This document shows, piece after piece, positions 56,692 through 64,000 of a DNA stretch of 64,000 nt. Both the position numbers and the translations under genes were made by a program. Source of the stretch: Gnetum montanum. Taxonomy: Eukaryota > Streptophyta > Gnetopsida > Gnetales > Gnetaceae. How positions within the stretch are numbered: the first letter of the stretch is position 1; each line of letters starts with the position of its first letter. The notes below the pieces were generated by a model, which saw only the letters and a program-made list of their open reading frames with translations, ran no database searches and was not told the origin of the DNA. Where the stretch lies: the NCBI GenBank assembly GCA_015680685.1, contig MNCI01023384.1, forward strand, positions 1 to 64,000, read 5' to 3'.

Positions 56692-58735
56692 ATGTCTCTC
56701 TCACAAGACAACAATAACGCAACATTAAACAAGGTAATTCATTGGAAAACCAATGAAATTTATGATGAAGAAGAAGTTTGGAGTACCCAATCTTATGTAG
56801 AAGTTTCATATGTTCATGGACAACTCAACGATACTCAAGGACTCTTGTTATCCAACTCAGACCTGGGACATCCTTTAGAATGAGGGGGACTGTAAGACCT
56901 GGGACCTTCTCAATGGTTAGCAAGAGTACATCAAGGGATGATTGGGAGACTAACAAAAGTCATGACAAGTCTTCCAATTTCCTCTCTTCCTCTACTCTTT
57001 CAATGTTAGGTTGTGACACGGATGACTATTCCTTAAGGGGTTGACGTAGAAATAAAAATTGAACCCACAGGCAAAATCAAGAACGCCAACATGAACATAG
57101 ACAACATCGTCCCAACTCACAAACTCACAACCCACTTAGTGACAATGAACCCCTGCTAGCCACTAAGAGCCCAATGCATATAACAGAGGCCATTCAGATA
57201 CCCCGTAGGCATCGTAAGGAAATTTAGCTACCCAAGCTTGATTTAAATAACTTTCCTAAGTTCTCAGGAGGCTATGATTTAGATTCATAACATCATTTAC
57301 AAGCCTTCTATGATGCTTGTGCATGGAACAACATTGATAATGGATGACAAAGGCTTAAGCTCTTCCCTATGACACTCATGGGCCAAGCAAAAGTGTGGTA
57401 CAGGTCTTTAAAACCAAATTCAATTTACAGTTGGCCTACTATGGTAAAACTCTTCAATGAAAGATATCAAACTTGTGCAAGAGTGTCAGCCTTCAGGAGG
57501 CAAATTCAAGATTGGAAACAAGGGCAACATGAACCCTTGGATATGGCCTTAGAAAAATATTACTCATTGTTAAACAAATGCCTAGGCCATGGGTTCTCCG
57601 AGGAAAGGCTAATGTGTCACATCATGGATGGGCTATGTAATGAAACAAGGGAGACCCTAGGGATGTATGCCCCAGGTCAACTATATGAACCATGAACCCA
57701 CCAATTCCAAGAGCTTACTAAACAAGTAGCAAAAGAAGAAGGAGAAATAGCCAAATGGGATAATGTTGAAAGATCTTAACAGGACCAAACTCTTAAAGTA
57801 ACGAAGGTTCATAATCATGAAGAGGAGAAATCAACTCACCTCGAGAAGGTGGAATCATCTCCATCTTTACCGATACCTAAATCACTAGATGAAATCGAGG
57901 CAAAGATCAATAAGATGATAGAGTGGGTACATGAAAAATGCAGAGAATATGCAAAAATTATTAGAGGGAAAATCATGGAAGATAACCTAACAACTAGAAC
58001 AAACAGAAGATGCCAAACCTAGAAACAGGGAAAAACACCATTCGATAATTAGAAAGAAGGGCTGAAGAAAATAAGGATAGGGGCTCAATTATAAATCATA
58101 AGTATCAATGCGATGTTTGCCTATACGATCACTCCAAAGGCCAATGCCTAATCTTGTCACACTTACATGAGCATTGGGAAAGAATGTTACATCCAGATTT
58201 TGTACAGAAGTACCATTTTCAACCACAATGGCAAATCCCGTAGTCATGGAGGAGGCCACTGCTAAACTGGCCACACCCTTCATACCACCTGAAACCAAGT
58301 GCTTATTATATTCAACACCATGTTTCTCCAACTAGATCAACATCCTCTACTTCACCTCATCATTATCATTCTCCCAAGTATCATCAACCCGTGTCCTCTC
58401 CTACGGGATCACCACCTCATGTTCCTTACACTTCTCCTTACTCTCAATATTCTCATCCTTTACCTCCTTCTACATCACCACTAGTTGTACCAAAACATTT
58501 TACACCATAGCATCAACCAATGAACATCACTTGTGCTACTACTATCAATAGCAATGGGAGTCCTCCACAATGTTGGAAGTGTCCTTTCCTCATACATGGT
58601 TGTAGAAAGAAACAACATAGTTTTGAAACCATTGCATCCTCCAACTTAGCGGAAGCCCAACACCGTGATGCACCTTCCTCTTCAAACTCAACGCCTCCTA
58701 TTACCTTATCTGGGCCATCAATCAATACTTAAACA
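56692..58735 (+). pseudogene. gag of element B, broken
   Basis: The ATG at 56692 gives MSLSQDNNNATLNKVIHW and a first open piece to 56883. After stops and shifts, the capsid core (57210-57695) reads LDLNNFPKFSGGYDLDS, then MGQAKVWYRSLKPNSIYSW, FRRQIQDWKQGQHEPLDMA and EERLMCHIMDGL. This is a typical plant retrotransposon gag. The end is proline/serine-rich and contains PPQCWKCPFLIHGC near 58565-58605, a cysteine cluster but not a standard CCHC knuckle. No protease active site follows. The 57369-57695 block has its counterpart in element A at 18124-18405. Confidence 0.78.
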
Positions 58736-60460
58736 ACCATGCAGCCCAATGAATATAACAACGTGGGGAGACATATCGATCCTTGCATACTATCTTATGG
58801 TCATGAGTGCCATAGTGGGTCAGCTTCTTATCACATGACCACATCCTATAATCGGCCCCACTATGCCTACTTAAATCAAGTGTGTAAACCCCAATTTGGG
58901 TACATTATTGCCACCACACCAAAATACACCTAGTGGTTTGGATATGACCGAACCCCAATATTTCCAACATGCATGGATCCAAACTTTTCATTTATTAATT
59001 CTTGTCATGATCAAAGGTTTAGTCATGGGTGATACCCCCCATTTTAACAAGCAGGATTAGTACATGTTTTTCCTTTTCTTTGGTCTTACAATTTTTTGTT
59101 TTCTAATTTTTTCATTTTTCAATTTGTCGCTTTATCTTTTTGAGGGTAATCTCATCTGTGAATCAAATACTCATGTGACCCATTGGTTGAGGTGTTTTTC
59201 TATGCTATCGAGTCATAAGTGTCTAATTATTTAGACAGTGAGCCCACAACATCCATCCACCCATTCTATTAATAAGAGGTTCTACTTCAGGTACGATGAT
59301 ATTCTTGTTATCCTTAAAACTTAAAGCAACTTCATACTCATTATGCCCAGAGTAAAGAGTGATGAACTAAGAGGGAATGAGAAGGATGTGACATCAAGGG
59401 GACCTGTGACTTCTCTTTGGTGACATCTATAGGTGCTATTATGCAGCTTGGTTGTACTAAGATCCTTGTAGATTTAACAAAAACTAGGAGTAAGAGTTGT
59501 AATAAAGGCACTCAATAAAGGAACTTAATGTTGTTCTAGAGGGTCTTACTGGAAAGACATGCACTCATGCCTAAAGGTTGGTGGCTTCCCTAGATCACCT
59601 TTGGGAAAGACAAAGTGCAAAAAGCTACCAAAAAACGAAAAAGAAAAGAAGAAGAAAGTCAAACAGAAAAGAAAGAAGAGAAGTAGAAAAGAAAAGCTTA
59701 AGAAAAACATGTCATAGACAAATTTGAATCACTCCTTCTTTGGGAAAAATGCTAAGTGATCGTACGCCTTGCTGTCATGATGCTCTTATGGTTGTCTATC
59801 ATTGGGATGAAACAATGTGATGTCACTAATTAGAGGTATGAACTTGGTTTTGATCTTGGAGTGATAGGCTAATGGTACTTTAATCATGCACAACACTTAG
59901 GATTCATTGTGCCTTGGGTAAGTTACCTCACCTCCCGATCTTTGCAATCCCTTCTGCAATTCATCTCATCTCACAGTCTAGATACTTCTAACTTGTGTCT
60001 TGTGTGGCATAGAATCCATACCTCATAGCAGTGGTACTTAACATGTGTGTGTTTTGTTGCATAGTTGTGGGTTGCATTTAATCCTTCTACTGCTTATGAA
60101 CATTTTAAGGTGTGGTTACGCAAGGGCATGATAGGTTGGAACCTACTTAGGGGAGGACCCACTTGCATGACTTTTGTAATTTGTACTTATTGCACACCAC
60201 CACATAATTTTATACCCTCCGAGTATTACATTGTTGAATCTATTCTTTCCTCTGTCAGTATTTCAACTAAATGTTCCTTAGAACCACTACATGTCCTTTT
60301 TCCCCACCCTTTTCAAAGAACTTCATTGTATAACTGCACTTCATTATACTTTTGGTGCCTTAATTTCAACTTAACATTACCCTAGACCTTGCAAATCTAC
60401 TTCAATTCCTTCATTTTGGCCATAAAAACTCAAAAAATCACCATTTTTACTAAGTACCCT
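58736..60460 (+). other. Conserved non-coding spacer of element B
   Basis: The spacer has a pyrimidine-rich tract (59060-59140), AACTAAGAGGGAATGAGAAG (59365) and an A/G-rich tract (59625-59710). A block encoding LRGGPTCMTF then CTYCTPPH lies at 60145-60210. All but the purine tract are matched in order on the minus strand of element A (14311-15900). No pol motif is seen. Confidence 0.6.
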
Positions 60461-60470
60461 ATTTTGAATA

Positions 60471-60565
60471 GTACGTGATATCAGGTATTTGGTATCGGGT
60501 CTAATGCAATATCGGGTATGCGCTACCATGTACGTGATATCACGTCAATAAAAACTATATATATA
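60471..60565 (+). promoter_or_regulatory. Internal U3-like promoter block before the third ORF of element B
   Basis: TACGTGATATCA occurs twice (about 60472 and 60531). GGTATCGGG and AATATCGGGTATGCG lie between them. A TATA box (TATATATATA, 60556-60565) follows. The same kind of ATATC-motif array followed by TATA is the hallmark of this family's LTR U3 (55736-55814, 11978-12050). It lies about 490 bp before the third ORF start. A promoter role is inferred. Confidence 0.45.
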
Positions 60566-61055
60566 GGGCCCCTCGCGTGCATGGAAGTCATTTTCAACAG
60601 TTGATGTGGGGGGAGTTGAAATTTTCATCCACAATTCTTAGCGCTTTGAGAGTCTAACATTCAACCATCAATATTTCACTTATTAACGCTCTGATTTCTT
60701 TTCCAATCGAACCCAATTAAACTTGAAGTGTTGAACTTAGGCATGGGGGAGGGGTACAACAGAATTTGCAAATAACTTTTTTGAAATTTTCTATCGCTTG
60801 AAGGATATCATAGGGGTAAGTACTATTATTATTTAATTTCCTTCCTACACCCCAATCATTTAAATTATTATTGGAGTCACCTGAGCAAATCAGGCCCAAC
60901 ATTAAAACTTTTAGGGGAACTTCCTCGAAAAATTTCTAACTCTGAAATCAAATTAAGCAAAGAATTCAACATTTATTAAAGGTAATGAGTAAGGTATGAG
61001 ATAATTGAACTTATTTAAATAACCTTAGTAACAATCAATCTTTGTGTGATTATAG

Positions 61056-63415
61056 ATGGCCCCTAAATGAGGATAACAAGAAGGACCTTCTCAAGGTGCA
61101 GTTACACACCTGAGAAGAGATAAAGGCCAAGGAGCTCATGCAGAACATGCAGAAGGTGGAGAGGGCAGGGCACCCAAACAAAGATAACATCTGACATTGT
61201 TCTCGAAATGTGTTCAAGCTATTTGGGAAAGGTCCACATCTATTGCAGTGATTGTGAACTTAATTTTGGGCCTTTTACCAAATTCGCCCCCAAACTAGTC
61301 AAGAATCAACTTAAGGGATCTCCACTATGGCCTATCCTCTTGGAAAGTGGAGAATGGTATTTGGGTGAAACTTATTAATTTTTTCACAATAAAGAGGAAG
61401 CCACCACTGTCGACATTGGTGGAATTTTAATTAATTTCTTTACAAAGGCCATTGCGGAAGTTTTGAATCTTCCAAATACAAGGCCTATAATTGCTAATTT
61501 GTCTACTCACTTCGATGCAGATGTAAGAAAAGTATGACTAAAAAGGGCATATGGCAAAGAAGACAAGACATATGAAGAACTAATCCTTGAAGAGAGAATC
61601 TACTTCAAAATTGGTACCTATCACATATTCCCAATGAATAAGTTGAATAGGATTTCTACATATGCGGCCAAAGGAAGCACAATTTTGATGGGCAAGGTTC
61701 ATGCCAATTTGCCTCATTTGTATTTAACAGAAATATTGAGGTGGTTTGAAGAATGGAAGATAGGAAAGTTTGCATTTCCCTTTTCATGTATAATCAAGAA
61801 GCTATACTGGCATGCTGGAATTCTAGGGTACACTAATGACATCCTCAAAAAAGCTCAAAATGCTTCATATGCTGAATTACTGAAGCCACCAGCACCAAGA
61901 AAAGATGTTGGTAAGATACTAGAGCTTGAACTAGAACAAATGGTTGGGCCACTGCACCTTAAATAGTAAGGCCCAGCCAACTTCTAGACATAAGGCTTAG
62001 CCAATAATAAGAAGCAAGGCCTAGCACATAGCCCATAGGCCAGTAGGACCAGCAATCGCCACCGTTGTCAGAAGATTATCAATCATTGATGGGCGATCTT
62101 AGGGCTATCGCATAGATAGTTAGTTGGGGAAGTAGGGATGAGGCCAATCTCTTCAAGGTGATCAATGATGCCTACAACCCACTATATCAATTGATCCTGC
62201 AAGGGGTGAGGTCTCAATTCAAATAGGAGGAATGGAATCACATTCGTTAGAACAACTTGCTAGGAATGTTGCATCATTCCAAGTACAATTGGAAATTAGA
62301 GAAGGTGCCACAGTGGTGATCATGCAACACCAAGATGCAACTAGAGCAGCAAAGGCGGTTGCAGACCACATCAAAGAATCATTTAATTTCCCTGTTGTGC
62401 CACCGATAGATTTCATAAGAGTAGGTGATGCTCAAGTTCTGGCTGGTACCTAAATAACTCCTACAGAACATGAAGATGCTTTGGATCACTTGCTACAAAC
62501 AGGACAAGTAATGACGTCCTTATTTGACATCCCCCGGGATGTCATAGCAGCACAATCAAACCTCATTTCCATTAAGGGAAAGATAGTCATGGCTGAGTTT
62601 AGGGCCGAATACGCAAAAGACGAGTTGAGGAGACTCCAAGAAAAGTTTGTTGCTCTATAAGCTAAACAATGAGATCCATCCCAACTTGTTCTAGGCAATC
62701 AGTTAGAATCATTCAAAATAGAGCAATTAGATAAATTGCTAGTGGAGAATAAAAGGGTGTTAATGAAAAAGGAGAAGGCTAATTGGGATGCTTCAAAAGC
62801 ATAAGCTTAGACATATGCACATGCCAAAGCACTCAAGAATTTACAAGAAGAGAATAAACTCCTTGCTACCAAAAATCTTCGGTTGATGACAATTAAAAAA
62901 TAGAAGAATGTTCTCCAGGAAAGTTTCCAACAGATGCAAGAATAACTAATAAGAGTCAACCAAAACATAAGTTGCTTAGCCAAAGAAAACATAATCCTCT
63001 CAATAGAGGAGGTACACTCCATCCATCAAAAGATGACCATTGAAATAAGTGCTTGGAAAAACGAGGCTAAGCAACATGAAAAATTAAAGGAACATTTCCG
63101 TGATCAGGTGGGGATGTATAAGGAGATCATTGAAAAAGAGATCCATATAGCTAAGGACTACATTAACTCTTTCAGTGCTCAACACACTGACTGACAAACC
63201 ATACTGGACACTTATGCCTTTGCCCAACAAGCAGAATTAAAAAGTTGGGACCTGCAGATCTAGGACCTCACAAAATACATGGAGTTGGCAAATATGTTGT
63301 ATGCCAACTTGGCCATGTTAACAGTAGGGTGCCCGAGAACTAAGCTAGAGAAGTAGGTAGCTGCCACCTATGCCAAATATGAGAGAGAGTTTGTTGAACA
63401 CAAGAAAAAATTTAA
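61056..63415 (+). pseudogene. Third ORF (env-position) of element B, best copy, truncated
   Basis: It starts near ATGGCCCCTAA at 61056, with a stop soon after. The N-terminal domain (61300-61966) reads SPLWPILLESGEWYLGE, AIAEVLNLPNT, IYFKIGTYHIFPMNKLNRIS, FPFSCIIKKLYWHAGILGYT and NDILKKAQNASY. It resembles 'putative plant transposon protein' domains (assignment from memory). The middle (62230-62700) contains EGATVVIMQHQDATRAAKAV. From 62700 on it is a long coiled coil (KNLQEENKLLATKNLRL, then IEISAWKNEAKQHEKLKEHF). There is no transmembrane or signal segment that would mark a true envelope. It is cut at 63415. Confidence 0.68.
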
Positions 63416-64000
63416 TTACATTTAAATTTTAAATTGAATTTTGTTATTATAATTTAATAACTATAATTTTGATCACCTCTTTTGTTTCACCATCCAAGAC
63501 TATTTCTAAGTTTTTATATTAGAACAGGTTCACTCTAATAGTTAAATCACATTTAACGCACTAAATCTAGATATTAGACAAAGATAAAGCTTGTTGCTAG
63601 AAAATAAGAAAACTATCTATGTTCAATTAAATTATTAGAAGATTACAACAAGGTTCATAAAACCAACAAGCATCCAAAACTTGTCACACTTAATTGATAT
63701 TGCAAAGCATAAGGCTCTACAACCACACAATGGTTGTTCTCAATGCAAGACACAGCCAACAGAAATCTCTTCCATAACTCAAGATTGAAATCTTAACTCA
63801 CAAGTGAGATACAAGAGAATAGGACACATAGACCAACATACCACAAGTTGATCTTGAAATTGTAATCACCAATTACACTCATCCACTCTCTCTTGCTTAG
63901 CTCTCTTCTCTTGAAAGCTTTTTTTCTCACTTTCATGCATAGATGCACTCTCCTCTATTCTTCATGGATGGATACATACATATTATAAAGATCCAAAATC
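63416..64000. other. Unidentified sequence interrupting the third ORF of element B
   Basis: Homology to copy C stops at about 63415 (after the KKF codons) and AT-rich sequence of another kind follows. On the minus strand a TATAATATG word (63975-63985) and polypyrimidine stretches give it an LTR-like look, but no terminus can be paired inside the window. Confidence 0.4.

Larger units (their letters stand above)
55711..63415 (+). mobile_element. Element B: pol-less LTR retrotransposon, 5' portion
   Basis: The element has an LTR, an almost perfect tRNA-Asp primer site, gag, a 1.1-kb non-coding spacer, a GGPTC block, an internal promoter-like block and a long third ORF. The ORF breaks off at 63415, where unrelated sequence begins. 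The 3' LTR is not in the window. Only about 2.1 kb separate the end of gag from the third ORF, and that interval is non-coding and conserved in element A. The absence of pol is therefore a property of the family, not a deletion in one copy. Confidence 0.82.

Noticed and set aside
61056-63415. True envelope protein in the third ORF position
   Set aside because: No signal peptide, transmembrane helix or cysteine pattern; the product is soluble and coiled-coil.

Overview
This is land-plant nuclear DNA. The only intact gene is a single-exon EXORDIUM-like (phosphate-induced protein 1 family) gene, and this family is characteristic of land plants. Almost everything else is old, nested and decayed retrotransposon sequence: Ty3/gypsy, Ty1/copia, L1-type and RTE-type LINEs and tRNA-derived SINE-like copies. 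One gene per 64 kb, strongly diverged LTRs and solo LTRs fit a large, slowly turning-over genome; a gymnosperm is plausible, but I cannot name the species. Isolated single Ns and two N gaps (27320-28271, 43949-44218) show a short-read style scaffold, and at least two inverted duplications look like assembly misjoins.

Layout. 1-3681: the 3' part of a pol-less LTR retrotransposon (copy C), ending in its 3' LTR. 3682-8700: AT-rich sequence with a perfect 127-bp tandem array and two SINE-like copies, leading into the promoter of the EXORDIUM-like gene (8940-9896). 11363-34423: a nested stack. The outer element A (minus strand, TSD TGTTC) has the same family structure as copy C. It contains a solo LTR (11958-12823, TSD ATAAT) in its 3' LTR, a 13.4-kb Ty3/gypsy Tat-like element D (18770-32147, TSD ATTAC) in its gag, and another solo LTR (33575-34148, TSD ATGTA) in its 5' LTR. 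34513 to about 38768: a Ty1/copia element with diverged LTRs. 39150-41850: an L1-type LINE on the minus strand. 41850-55700: mostly unassigned degenerate DNA with SINE-like copies, RTE-LINE fragments, a perfect 29-bp-stem hairpin, and blocks colinear with the sequence upstream of the EXORDIUM-like gene. 55711-63415: element B (plus strand), a third copy of the pol-less family, with LTR, tRNA-Asp primer site, gag, a non-coding spacer and a long coiled-coil third ORF.

Main points of interest. (1) Both LTRs of element D carry a roughly 280-bp array of correctly phased heat-shock elements (alternating GAA/TTC every 5 bp) upstream of the TATA box, an ONSEN-like architecture in a Ty3/gypsy Tat-like element. 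(2) Elements A, B and C define a family that has gag plus an ORF in the env-like position but no visible reverse transcriptase or integrase. Element B has a second, LTR-U3-like promoter block in front of that third ORF. (3) Nearly all premature stops in element D are what C-to-T transitions would give, consistent with methylation-driven decay. (4) Element D carries related minisatellites in its protease-RT spacer and in its 3' UTR.
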